Below, in pieces: positions 1-8,500 of a stretch of 64,000 nucleotides of DNA. Each line of letters starts with the position of its first letter. Within the stretch, counting starts at the first letter, position 1. Both the position numbers and the translations under genes were made by a program. The notes under the pieces were generated by a model. That model ran no database searches and was not told the DNA's origin. It saw nothing but the letters and a program-made list of their open reading frames with translations. The stretch covers positions 12,907-76,906 of the forward strand of contig CAVRRQ010000012.1 in NCBI GenBank assembly GCA_963723595.1. The letters run 5' to 3'. This stretch comes from RYN-230 sp963723595 (GTDB taxonomy: Bacteria > Actinomycetota > Actinomycetes > Streptosporangiales > Streptosporangiaceae).

Positions 1-2
1 CC

Positions 3-527
3 ATCTGCCACGGCATCCCGGACGACACGGTGATCGCGGACGGCGACATCGTGAACGTGGACATCACCGCCTATATCGGCGGCGTGCACGGCGACACCAA
101 CGCGACCTTCCTGGCCGGCCAGGTGGATGAGGAGTCGCGGCTACTGGTGGAGCGCACCTACGAGGCCATGATGCGGGGCATCCGGGCCGTCGCCCCCGGG
201 CGCCCGCTCAACGCCGTCGGCCGGGTGATCGAGTCCTACGCCCGCCGGTTCGGCTACGGCGTCGTCCGCGACTTCACCGGCCACGGCATCGGCACCACGT
301 TCCATTCCGGCCTGATCGTGCCCCACTTCGACGACCCAGCGGTCAACGTGGTGATGGAAGAGGGCATGACGTTCACGATCGAGCCCATGCTGACCCTGGG
401 CACAATCGCCTACGACGTCTGGGACGACGGCTGGACCGCGGTCACCAAGGACCACAAGCGCACCGCGCAGTTCGAGCACACACTGCTGGTCACCGTCAAC
501 GGCTACGAGATCCTGACCCTCCCCTAG
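3..527 (+). CDS. map: Methionine aminopeptidase type I, C-terminal part (5' end outside window)
   Basis: Removes the N-terminal methionine from nascent proteins in the cytosol. The reading frame is open from base 3 and begins inside the family motif ICHGIPDD, so the start lies before the window. All five metal ligands of the pita-bread fold are readable: Asp in VDITAY, Asp in GDTNATF, His in GHGIG, Glu in TIEPM and Glu in QFEHT. The stop is TAG at 525-527 and the length from the first motif fits type I enzymes. It converges on the protease gene with only 15 bases between the stops. The family assignment is secure; whether it is the housekeeping copy or a second copy cannot be told. Confidence 0.95.
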   Translation: MCHGIPDDTVIADGDIVNVDITAYIGGVHGDTNATFLAGQVDEESRLLVERTYEAMMRGIRAVAPGRPLNAVGRVIESYARRFGYGVVRDFTGHGIGTTFHSGLIVPHFDDPAVNVVMEEGMTFTIEPMLTLGTIAYDVWDDGWTAVTKDHKRTAQFEHTLLVTVNGYEILTLP

Positions 528-542
528 AGCCGGCTCGCCCGT

Positions 543-1796
543 TCAGCTCGCCGGGCGCCGCCCGCGCAGGCGGCGCGCGGTGAGCACGGCGAACACGGCC
601 AGTGCGGCCAGGAATCCGGCCGCGCCGGCCGCGCCGATGCCGCCGAGCACGGCGATCCGCGCCTCATCCCGGTGCGTGACCTGGATCGGCCCGGGCCTGG
701 CCCCGCCGAAGTGACGGCCCGCCGCCAGCCCGGCTGAAGGCTTGTCCCGGGCGAGCCGGCCCGCTGCCCGCAGCGCCGCGGCCGCGTCGACCTCCCCGAA
801 TCCGGTAGCGGGGCTGTACCCGGCCGCCGGGCGGCGTGCCGCCGAGCTGATCATCGCCTGCTCGACCTGGGCCGGGGAGAGTCCCGGGTACGCCGACCGG
901 ATCAGGGTGGCGACCCCAGCCACGAAGGCCGACGCCGGGCTGGTCCCGCTGGCCTGCAGGTAGGTCCCGCCCGGCCCGGCCCCGATGACGTTGACGCCGG
1001 GCGCGGAGAGCACCACGGAGGAGTTGCGGTCGGAGAACGGGGCCCGGGCCCCGGAACCGTTCAGCGCCGCCACCGACACCACTCCGGTGAACGATGCGGG
1101 GTAGGAGTACGGCGTGTACTCGGGCCCCGTCGCGCCGCTGTTGCCGGCCGACGCCACCACCACGATGCCCCGGGACACCGCGTAGGCCAGGGCCGCCTGC
1201 ATCGCCCGGCTGGGCTCGACGGAACCCAGGGACATGTTGATGACACCGGCTCCGTGGCTCGCGGCGTACCGGATGCCCTGGCCGATCGCATCCGCGAACC
1301 GGGGGTCGGTGTTGTACGGCCCCACGCCGGGTTCCTGGTCGTCGAGGATGACCCGGACGGAGAGCACCCGGGCGGCGGGCGCGACGCCGATGATCCCTCC
1401 GTCCCGGCCCGGCCCGCTGCCGTGCCCGGCGATCAGCGAGGCGATGAACGTCCCGTGCAGATGCGGCGGCTGGTAGCCAGGCGGGTCCGCGCCCAGGGTG
1501 TAGTCCGGCCCGGTGCTGACCGATCCGGACAGGTCGGCCGCGCCGGTGTCGACCCCGGTGTCCAGCACGCCGACGGTCACCCCGCGACCCTGGCTCAGCC
1601 GCCAGGCGGCCGGGACGTCGATGGCGTTGAGCTGGGCCTGCTCGGCCGTGCGGACGGGGCCCCCGCCGCCCGGGCTCAGGCCGGGTGAGGACCCGCGCGC
1701 CGCGACCGCGGCGCCGTGGTGCCCGCCGAGCCACGGCAGCACCGCCGCGGCCACGGCCGCCAGCGTGGCCCGGACCCGGGCCGGGCCGGTCAGCAC
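543..1796 (-). CDS. Mycosin-like S8 (subtilisin) serine protease, membrane-anchored
   Basis: Secreted subtilisin-family protease of about 417 aa. The likely start is GTG at 1796, which overlaps the stop of the upstream gene (GTGCTGA), so translation is coupled. An N-terminal hydrophobic signal (residues about 8-24) precedes the catalytic domain. The triad is visible as Asp79 in GVLDTGVD, His114 in HLHGTF and Ser286 in SGTSPAS, with oxyanion Asn219 in ASAGNSG. A C-terminal transmembrane helix (about 380-405) followed by RRLRGRR would anchor it outside the cell. This is the topology of mycosins, the proteases of type VII secretion. No ESX genes are present here, so the mycosin link rests on architecture only. 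A longer reading from 2825 in the same frame is rejected. Confidence 0.85.
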   Translation of the reverse strand: MLTGPARVRATLAAVAAAVLPWLGGHHGAAVAARGSSPGLSPGGGGPVRTAEQAQLNAIDVPAAWRLSQGRGVTVGVLDTGVDTGAADLSGSVSTGPDYTLGADPPGYQPPHLHGTFIASLIAGHGSGPGRDGGIIGVAPAARVLSVRVILDDQEPGVGPYNTDPRFADAIGQGIRYAASHGAGVINMSLGSVEPSRAMQAALAYAVSRGIVVVASAGNSGATGPEYTPYSYPASFTGVVSVAALNGSGARAPFSDRNSSVVLSAPGVNVIGAGPGGTYLQASGTSPASAFVAGVATLIRSAYPGLSPAQVEQAMISSAARRPAAGYSPATGFGEVDAAAALRAAGRLARDKPSAGLAAGRHFGGARPGPIQVTHRDEARIAVLGGIGAAGAAGFLAALAVFAVLTARRLRGRRPAS

Positions 1797-2825
1797 GACC
1801 ACTGCCGGCGGGCGCAGTTGACCACGGCGGGCTGGTTCAGCGGGGCCAGGATCTGGCGGGCCAGCTGCTGGGCGGCGTTGAACGCCGCGGCGTTGAACTC
1901 CCCCGTCGCGGCGGCCGGGCGGCCGTCCGCGTACCCGGCCACGGTGAGCAGGACGTAGGGACCGTCCTGACGTGCGGTCGCCGCCTGGCGGGCCGCAGCG
2001 GTGAATCGCGCGCTGGCCGTCCCGGGCAGCGCCAGGGCGCGGAGCGCGGCGGCCGGCGGGTGCCCTGGCCGCAGGCGCCCCGCCGGGAGACGGCGGGTGA
2101 ACGCGGCGGCCCGGGCCCGGTCGGGGAACGCGAGCACGCCGGTGGTGTAGACGACACCGTCCAGCTGATCGACGTAGCTGGCCCGGATCCCGGCCCGGCA
2201 GCCGTCCTGGCGGGCCGGGCGGGCCAGCGCGGCGTCCACCGCCGCCGCGCAGCCGTAGCCCGGCGAGATCCCCACGCGGTGCGCGGTCTCGCGGCCGCGC
2301 AGCATGGTGGTGTACCCGAGGTCCGCAGGGAAGATCCGGCCCGCGGGCCAGGATCGCCACCGCCCGGCGACGGCCGCGGCCGCGGCCGCGGCCCGTTCCG
2401 CCGGGGTTGGCGGGCGGGTCTGCCCGGCGACGGCTGCGTGGCCCGCCAGCACCGCCACCGCGAGGCAGCCCGGCCGCGGCCAGGGCCGTGAGGGCCCTCA
2501 GTCCCCTGCGGCGCCCGCGGCCGCCCGCAGGCGGCTGAGGCGGAAGGAAAGCCGGCATCGGAGCGGCCGGTGCCTGCCCTGGGGGTGGTGAGGTGGGGGG
2601 AACCGCCGGATCCGGGCCGCGCTCCGGGGCCTCGATGCCCGGGATCAGGGGAAAAAGGTCAGGCGCCGCCGGCGGATCGCTCACGGGGCAGGCGTGAACC
2701 TCCGGCGCGGGACCGGCCACTGTGTCCTCGGGGGCCGCGGAGGTGGCCGGGGCCGGCGCTAAGCCGGGAGCGGCGGGTGACGGGGGGCCCTCAGGCCGCG
2801 CCCTCCCGGGACCCGGTTCGCTCAC
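1790..2825 (-). CDS. Proline-rich single-pass membrane protein coupled to the protease (frame break near 2462)
   Basis: Starts GTG at 2825, overlapping the end of the MMPL gene by 35 bases. About 110 Pro/Ala-rich cytosolic residues end in a basic stretch (GRGRRRGLRAL). A transmembrane helix follows that is split between two frames: ALTALAAAGL in the first, then AVAVLAGHAAVAG in the frame that ends at 1790. The extracytoplasmic part (about 200 aa) has conserved-looking text such as GYTTMLRGRE, DGVVYTTGVLAF and an even spread of Cys residues. I do not recognise the family. The tight coupling to the mycosin-like protease suggests a partner or substrate; this is inference. The break near 2462 lies in a GC run and is probably a sequence error. 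Confidence 0.6.
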
Positions 2826-5226
2826 CAGCCAAGAGTACCCCTGGCTCCCGCCGGGAGAGCGCCACGGCGGGAGGCGCCGGCTGCGCCAGCGGGGCGGCCG
2901 GGCCGCTGGCCAGCGGGTCCGGGCCGGACGGTTCGAGCCGCCAGCCGGGCACCCACTCCAGCCAGCGAGGGAAGTACCAGCTGCGCTCGCCCAGCAGGGC
3001 CAGCGCGGCCGGCACCAGGATGCCCCGCACGATGGTCGCGTCGATCAGCACCGCGGACGCCAGGCCGACACCGATCATCTTCAGCTCGATGAGGGATAGC
3101 GTGGCGAAGATCGAGAAGACCGCAACCATGATGACCGCGGCGCTGGTCACCACGCCGGAACAGGCGGACACCCCGCCGACCACGGCCTCCTCGTTGGTTC
3201 GGCCCCGGGAGCGCAGCTCGCGGATCCGGCTCAGGATGAACACGTGGTAGTCCATGCTCAGCCCGAACAGGAACACGAACATGAATAGCGGTACCCACGG
3301 GATGATGCCGCCGAACGAGGTGAAGCCGAGCGGCCCCTGCAGATGCCCGTCCTGGAAGATCAGCGTGATCAGGCCGTACGCCGCGCCGACTGAGAGCAGG
3401 TTCAGCCCGATCGAGATCAGCGGGATGGCCAGCGAGCGGAACGCCACCATCAGCAGGAGCAGCGCCAGTCCCGCCACCACGGCGAACACGATCGGCGTGC
3501 GGGAGCGCAGCGCGGCGTCGAAGTCGTAGCCGCTGGCCGTGTTCCCGGTAACGGCGTAGCTGGCTCCGTGCACGGTCCCGACCGTGGCGGGCAGGATCTG
3601 ATCACGCAGGTCGAGCAGGGCGTGGCGGGACACCGAGTCGGTGCCGTCGCCGGCCAGCGGGACGGAGATCACCAGCCCGCGCCCGCCCCCGACCACCTGG
3701 GCCGTGACCGGCCGGTGGATCACCCCGTGGGCGGACGCCCTGGCCTGGAGCGACGCCACCGCGGCCCGCATGCGCGGCCCCGACACGTCCCAGCCCGTCA
3801 CCACCACCTGGGCCGGGCTCGGCCGGCCGGGGAATGCGCGCTGGATCTGGTCGAGGGTCTGCACCACGGGAAGCCTGGCGGGCAGGTCGATGGCCGGGGT
3901 GCCGGTGCGCATGCCGAGCGCAGGCGCGGCCAGCGCGAGCAGGCCCAGCGCGGCAGCCCCGCCCCACAGCAGCGGCCGGCGTACCACGCGGCGCACCAGC
4001 GCGGCCCACAGCCGGGACGGGCGGGCCTGGGTCCGGTGCCGGCCCAGGAACGGGATCCGGCCCCGGTCGGCCCACGGCCCGAGCAGTGACAGCACGGCCG
4101 GCAGGAACGTGAGCGAGCCGATGACCGCCACGCCGACGACCATGATGGTGCCGACCGCGATGCCGGTGAACAGGTCGATCCCGGTCAGCAGCAGCCCGGC
4201 CAGCGACACCATCACGGTCAGCCCGGAGACCACGATGGCCCGTCCGGAGGTGTGCGCCGCCGTGGCCAGGGCGTCGGCGAAGGATGCGCCCGCGGCCCGT
4301 TCCTCCCGTTCCCGGCGCAGGTAGAAGAGGGAGTAGTCGACGCCGACCGCCATCCCGATGATCAGCACCACCTCGGAGGTGCTCGACCCGATGGGGAGCC
4401 ACCGGCTGGGTACCGCGAGCAGGGAGACCGCGACCACGACGGCACTCCCGGCCAGGAGCACCGGGATACCCGCCGCGATCAGCGCGCCGAACACCGCCAG
4501 CAGCAGGATCAGCGTGATCGGCACCGAGGTGAGCTCGGCCTTGTGGAAGTCCTTGCCCATCATCGTGTTGGCGGCCTGGTCGGTGCTCGCGTCCCCCGCC
4601 TCGGACACGGTCAGGCCGGGATGGGCGGCCTGGACCCGGGCTACCGCCGCCTGGTCGGCGCTGACGGTCGCGTCCGCGCTGGCATGCGGGCCGGCCACGT
4701 CAAACGTCACCAGCGCGCTGCGGCCGTCGGCCGAGACGAGGGCCTGCCCCCCCGGACTCAGCGGCGACCGGATGTCCCGGGCCGCACCGGGCAGCCCCTC
4801 GAGCGCCCTGACCACGCCGGCGACCGCGCCGCGCAGCTGCGGGCTGTGCGCGTAGGTGCCGCCCGCTGCGGTGCCCTGGGCCTGGACAAGGACGGACTCC
4901 TGGGGCGGGCTGACCACGTTCAGCTGGTGGAGCATCTGCTCGGCCTGGCCGGCCTGCCCCGGGTCGTACTGCTGCTGGCTCTGCGTGCCCAGCAGCTGCC
5001 CGGCGAGCAGGGCCGTCCCGGCCAGCACCAGCCAGCCCACGACCACCGCGATCCGGTGCCGCGCGCTCCAGCAGGCGATCCGCTCGACCATCGGGGCCCG
5101 GTGGCGCCGCGGCGCCGGGACCGGCGGCGGGAGTGGGGACGCCTCGGGGGCGTCCTGCACCGGACGGTGCAGCTCCGGCAGCGGCGTTCGCACAGCGGGC
5201 AGGGCTGGGTTGAGCGTGTCGCGCAT
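2791..5226 (-). CDS. MMPL-family (RND superfamily) transporter
   Basis: Large inner-membrane exporter of about 811 aa with the two-fold RND layout. It has a basic N-terminus, TM1 near residues 58-80, a soluble loop, a block of five or six helices around residues 230-400, and a repeat of the same unit in the second half. Family signatures are visible: VDYSLFYLRREREER after the SSTSEVV segment in the first half and LSMDYHVFILSRIREL in the second; the Asp-Tyr pairs are the proton-relay residues. In actinobacteria such proteins export lipids or hydrophobic compounds. The upstream region holds two perfect palindromes that look like operators. A second paralogue lies at 6072-8366. The exact start is uncertain; a later ATG at MVERIAC is possible. 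Confidence 0.92.
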   Translation of the reverse strand: MRDTLNPALPAVRTPLPELHRPVQDAPEASPLPPPVPAPRRHRAPMVERIACWSARHRIAVVVGWLVLAGTALLAGQLLGTQSQQQYDPGQAGQAEQMLHQLNVVSPPQESVLVQAQGTAAGGTYAHSPQLRGAVAGVVRALEGLPGAARDIRSPLSPGGQALVSADGRSALVTFDVAGPHASADATVSADQAAVARVQAAHPGLTVSEAGDASTDQAANTMMGKDFHKAELTSVPITLILLLAVFGALIAAGIPVLLAGSAVVVAVSLLAVPSRWLPIGSSTSEVVLIIGMAVGVDYSLFYLRREREERAAGASFADALATAAHTSGRAIVVSGLTVMVSLAGLLLTGIDLFTGIAVGTIMVVGVAVIGSLTFLPAVLSLLGPWADRGRIPFLGRHRTQARPSRLWAALVRRVVRRPLLWGGAAALGLLALAAPALGMRTGTPAIDLPARLPVVQTLDQIQRAFPGRPSPAQVVVTGWDVSGPRMRAAVASLQARASAHGVIHRPVTAQVVGGGRGLVISVPLAGDGTDSVSRHALLDLRDQILPATVGTVHGASYAVTGNTASGYDFDAALRSRTPIVFAVVAGLALLLLMVAFRSLAIPLISIGLNLLSVGAAYGLITLIFQDGHLQGPLGFTSFGGIIPWVPLFMFVFLFGLSMDYHVFILSRIRELRSRGRTNEEAVVGGVSACSGVVTSAAVIMVAVFSIFATLSLIELKMIGVGLASAVLIDATIVRGILVPAALALLGERSWYFPRWLEWVPGWRLEPSGPDPLASGPAAPLAQPAPPAVALSRREPGVLLAGERTGSREGAA

Positions 5227-5271
5227 CGGGCCTCAGGGGATCGGGGTCGGCTGGCGCGCGGCAGGCTTAAC

Positions 5272-5285
5272 TGACACGCGTGTCA
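5272..5285. promoter_or_regulatory. 14-bp perfect palindrome upstream of the MMPL gene (candidate operator)
   Basis: TGACACGCGTGTCA is a perfect inverted repeat lying 46-59 bases upstream of the MMPL start at 5226. It shares the half-site GACAC/GTGTC with the longer palindrome at 5317-5334. The arrangement fits a TetR-type repressor site. No TetR gene lies next to it, so the regulator would act from elsewhere. Confidence 0.55.
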
Positions 5286-5316
5286 TGGATCCCCTTCAGC
5301 ATGCCAGAAGTTTGGT

Positions 5317-5334
5317 GACACTGACGTCAGTGTC
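5317..5334. promoter_or_regulatory. 18-bp perfect palindrome upstream of the MMPL gene (candidate operator)
   Basis: GACACTGACGTCAGTGTC is a perfect 18-bp inverted repeat, 91-108 bases upstream of the MMPL start. Its centre is 47 bp from that of the smaller palindrome at 5272-5285, with which it shares the outer half-site GACAC. A perfect 18-mer palindrome is unlikely by chance in a single promoter region. Confidence 0.6.
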
Positions 5335-5374
5335 CAGGGAATTATGCGGAACGTCACAGTAAAAGCTCAGGGAG

Positions 5375-5440
5375 CCACCGGGCCGGGCCGGCGAGGGCGG
5401 GCCCCGCCCACCGGGCCGGGCGGCGAGGGCGGGCCCCCGC
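5375..5440. repeat. 33-bp GC-rich tandem repeat, two copies
   Basis: Two adjacent copies (5375-5407 and 5408-5440) differ by only a small shift in G/C run lengths. They lie between the operator palindromes and the 3' end of the FtsX-like gene. No coding frame uses them convincingly. Confidence 0.6.
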
Positions 5441-5511
5441 CGACATATCACGGATCTGGTGCGCCGAACCGGACAAAACACCCCGCAAAAGTGCACCACA
5501 TACGTGAAATG

Positions 5512-6075
5512 TCACTCGTGACCTACGCGCAACGTGACTGGTGGTCCTGGTGCTGCGCCAGGGGCTGCGCCTGGGTCGCGCAGCGCGGCCGCCGTGGTGA
5601 GCACGCTGCCCAGCACCGCACCCGCCAGGCAGACCAGGCCGATGGCGGCCAGCGGCGTCCACGGCACCGTCACCCCCGCCGCCGGGGCCACGCCGGCCGG
5701 TCCGCGGCGGACCACCGCGACCGTGACCGCGGTGACCACCGCGGCGAGGCCGGTCCCCAGCGCCGCGACCATCGCCGCCTCGGTGCCGGCCAGCCGCAGC
5801 ACCCGTTCCCGCGCCGCGCCGGCCAGCCGCAGCGCGGCCAGACGCAGCCCGGCCAGCTCAGCGAGGCGGCTCGCGGTGGCGACGACCAGGGTGCTGGCGA
5901 TGGCGATGACCGTGCAGGCCAGGGCCAGGCCGAGCACCGCAGCAGCCGGGGCGGGGGCGGGGTCCCGCCCCCGCCGGGTGGCCGGAGCGGGACGCGCCAC
6001 GGGAGCCGCATGGGCATCCGGAACGCCAGGGACATAGTCAGCGGCCCGGGCCGGGTTCAGCGCCCGGGACATCAT
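5512..6075 (-). CDS. Orphan C-terminal FtsX-like permease domain
   Basis: About 187 aa. ATG at 6075 overlaps the TGA of the upstream MMPL gene (ATGATG context), so it is translationally coupled to it. After a variable head come three hydrophobic helices. The text between helices one and two (SRLAELAGLRLAAL followed by ERVLRLAGTEA) is the hallmark of the C-terminal half of FtsX/MacB-type ABC permeases. A Pro-Trp turn (VTVPWTPLAAI) and the last helix (LVCLAGAVLGSVL) follow. Complete FtsX-type permeases are several hundred residues long and paired with an ATPase; here the N-terminal helix, the large loop and any ATPase are missing. It may be a decayed permease now read through from the MMPL mRNA, or a small accessory protein. 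Confidence 0.6.
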   Translation of the reverse strand: MMSRALNPARAADYVPGVPDAHAAPVARPAPATRRGRDPAPAPAAAVLGLALACTVIAIASTLVVATASRLAELAGLRLAALRLAGAARERVLRLAGTEAAMVAALGTGLAAVVTAVTVAVVRRGPAGVAPAAGVTVPWTPLAAIGLVCLAGAVLGSVLTTAAALRDPGAAPGAAPGPPVTLRVGHE

Positions 6076-8366
6076 GATCCGTCCCTCGTGGCCGCCACCG
6101 GGATGGGGGCGGGACCTGCGGGGACCATGACGCCGTCCCGCGCTCCGCCGCCCGGCAGCCAGCCCAGCCACCGCGGCAGGGACCAGCTGCGCTCACCGAG
6201 CAGGGCCAGGCAGGCGGGCAGCAGGATGCCGCGCACCACGGTGGCATCGATCAGGACCGCGACCGCCAGGCCCAGGCCGAGCATCTTCAGCTGGATCAGG
6301 GACAGCGTCGCGAAGATCGAGAACACCGCGACCATGATCACCGCCGCGCTGGTCACTACGCCGGCGCTGCTGGCGACGCCGCCGACGACCGCGTCGGACG
6401 CGCTGGCACCACCCTCGCGCAGCTCCCGGATCCGGCTCAGGATGAACACGTGGTAGTCCATGCTCAGCCCGAACAGGAAGACGAAGATGAACAGCGGGAT
6501 CCAGGGAACGATCGCGCCGTACGCGGTGAAGCCGAGCGGCCCCTGCAGGTGCCCGTCCTGGAAGATCAGCGTGATCACGCCGTAGGCCGCGCCGACTGAC
6601 AGCAGGTTCAGCGAGATCGAGACCAGCGGGATCGCCACCGACCGGAACGCCACCAGCAGCAGGACGAAGGCCAGCACGGCCACGACCGCCAGCACCAGCG
6701 GCGTCCGGCTGCGCAGCGCCGCGACGTCGTCGTAGTTGCCGGCCGTGTTCCCCGTCACCGCGTAGCTGACCCCCGGCACCTGGCCGAGCGTCCGCGGCAG
6801 CACCCGCCCGCGCAGGGCAAGCAGGGCATGATCCGAAACGGGACCGTTCCCGGTGCCCGCCAGCGGGACGCTGACGAGCAGTGCGCGGCCATGAGCCACC
6901 GGGGCGGCGGTGACCGGCCCGCGGATCGGGCCTCCGGCCGAGGCCCGGGCCCGCAGCGCGGCCAGCGCGGCGGCCATCTGGTGGCCGCCCAGGTCGTGGC
7001 CGGTCACCACGACCTCGGCGGGCGCGGGACGCCCGGGGAAGGCCTGGTCGATCCGGTTCATGGCCGCCACCACCGGCACGTGGCCGGAGAACCCGCCATC
7101 GGGCGGGTTGCCCAGCCGCAGGCCCAGGCCGGGAGCGGCGAGCGCGATCATGGCCAGCGCCGCCACCGAACCCCACGCCGCGGGGTGGGCCACCACCCGG
7201 CGGACCAGCGCGGCCCACAGCCTCGACGGGCGGGCCGCGGTCCGCCGGCGGCCCAGGAACGGGATCCGGCCCCGGTCCGCCCACGGGCCCAGCCAGGACA
7301 GCAGCGCGGGCAGGACGGTCAGCGAGCCGGCCACGGCCACGCCGACCACGGCGATGGTACCGATCGCGACCCCGGTGAAGACCGAGAGCCCGGCCAGGAA
7401 CAACCCGGCCAGCGCGATCATCACGGTGAGCCCGGAGACCACGATGGCCCGCCCCGAGGTGGCCGCGGCCCGGCGCAGCGCTTCCGCGGTGCTCGCTCCC
7501 CGGGCCCGTTCCTCACGCTCCCGGCGCAGGTAGAACAGGGAGTAGTCGATGCCGACCGCCATCCCGATGAGCAGCACCACCTCCGACGTGCTGGAGCCGA
7601 CCGGCAGCCACTGGCCCGGTATGGCCAGCAGCGATATCGCGGCGGTCACCGCGGTGGCGGCGAGCAGCAGCGGGATGCCCGCTGCGATCAGCGCCCCGAA
7701 CACCGCGATCAGCAGGATCAGCGTGATGGGGACCGAGGTCACCTCGGCCTTGCGGAAGTCCCGGCTGATCAGGGCGTTCGCGGCCCGGTCGGTGCTCGCG
7801 TCCCCGGCCTCCTGGATCCGCAGGCCCGGATGAGCCGCCTGGATCCTGGTCACCGCGCGGAGCGCAGGAGCCACCGCCTGGTCCTCGTTAGCTGCCTTTC
7901 CGGGGACGTGGAAGGTCACCAGGGCGCTCTGGCCATCCCCGGCCACCAGCCCAGTGTGGCCGGGACTGAGGGGGGAGACGATATCCCGCGCGGAGTGCGG
8001 GAGGGCGGACAGCGCGGTCACGACCTGCCGGACGGCCTGGCGCATCTGCGGGTCCGAGCCGAGCCGGCCGGTCCCCCGCGACTGGATCAGCACGTTCTCC
8101 TGCGGCGGGGCGGCCACCCCGAGCCGCTGCAGGGTCTGCTCGGCCTGGCCGGACTGGCCGGCGTCGTTGGAGGGCAGGTTCTTCGCGGGCACCAGGTGCC
8201 CGAGCACGACCACCGCGGCGACCAGGACGAGCCAGCCGAGTACGGCGGTCTTGCGGTGCCGGGTGCTCCAGCCCGCCACGCGCTCGACGACCGGGGCGCG
8301 GGATCGGCGGGGCTGTTCGCGGTGCGGTTCGGTTTCTGGCCATACTGAACTGGACAGCTGGCGCAT
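6072..8366 (-). CDS. MMPL-family (RND superfamily) transporter, second copy
   Basis: About 764 aa and closely similar along its length to the MMPL protein at 2791-5226 (same VDYSLFYLRREREER-type block, here IDYSLFYLRREREER, and LSMDYHVFILSRIREL). The two are therefore tandem paralogues. ATG at 8366 is chosen because GAGAAGG lies just upstream and the protein begins with a short polar tail before APVVERVAGWSTRHRK and TM1. An in-frame extension to 8951 would run over another gene. The stop overlaps the FtsX-like gene. The N-terminal loop motif GDASTDRAAN and the second-half loop are conserved with the first copy, so related substrates are likely; the substrate is unknown. Confidence 0.93.
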   Translation of the reverse strand: MRQLSSSVWPETEPHREQPRRSRAPVVERVAGWSTRHRKTAVLGWLVLVAAVVVLGHLVPAKNLPSNDAGQSGQAEQTLQRLGVAAPPQENVLIQSRGTGRLGSDPQMRQAVRQVVTALSALPHSARDIVSPLSPGHTGLVAGDGQSALVTFHVPGKAANEDQAVAPALRAVTRIQAAHPGLRIQEAGDASTDRAANALISRDFRKAEVTSVPITLILLIAVFGALIAAGIPLLLAATAVTAAISLLAIPGQWLPVGSSTSEVVLLIGMAVGIDYSLFYLRREREERARGASTAEALRRAAATSGRAIVVSGLTVMIALAGLFLAGLSVFTGVAIGTIAVVGVAVAGSLTVLPALLSWLGPWADRGRIPFLGRRRTAARPSRLWAALVRRVVAHPAAWGSVAALAMIALAAPGLGLRLGNPPDGGFSGHVPVVAAMNRIDQAFPGRPAPAEVVVTGHDLGGHQMAAALAALRARASAGGPIRGPVTAAPVAHGRALLVSVPLAGTGNGPVSDHALLALRGRVLPRTLGQVPGVSYAVTGNTAGNYDDVAALRSRTPLVLAVVAVLAFVLLLVAFRSVAIPLVSISLNLLSVGAAYGVITLIFQDGHLQGPLGFTAYGAIVPWIPLFIFVFLFGLSMDYHVFILSRIRELREGGASASDAVVGGVASSAGVVTSAAVIMVAVFSIFATLSLIQLKMLGLGLAVAVLIDATVVRGILLPACLALLGERSWSLPRWLGWLPGGGARDGVMVPAGPAPIPVAATRDGS

Positions 8367-8500
8367 TAGAGCCTTCTCTCGAGGACGGTGCGTGAGTCTG
8401 TGAGCCCTCGCCCGTGAGCTGATCCCTCGCGGGCGGGGGCGCGGCCTGGCCTGGCCGCCTGACCTGGCTCGTCTTACCGAGCGGTCGTACCGGGCCGGTC

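Noticed and set aside
543..2825. A single 760-aa protease reading
   Set aside because: Residues 115-340 of that reading are Arg/Gly/Pro noise, while the overlapping frame has real protein text ending at 1790. Two coupled genes with one frame break explain the data better.
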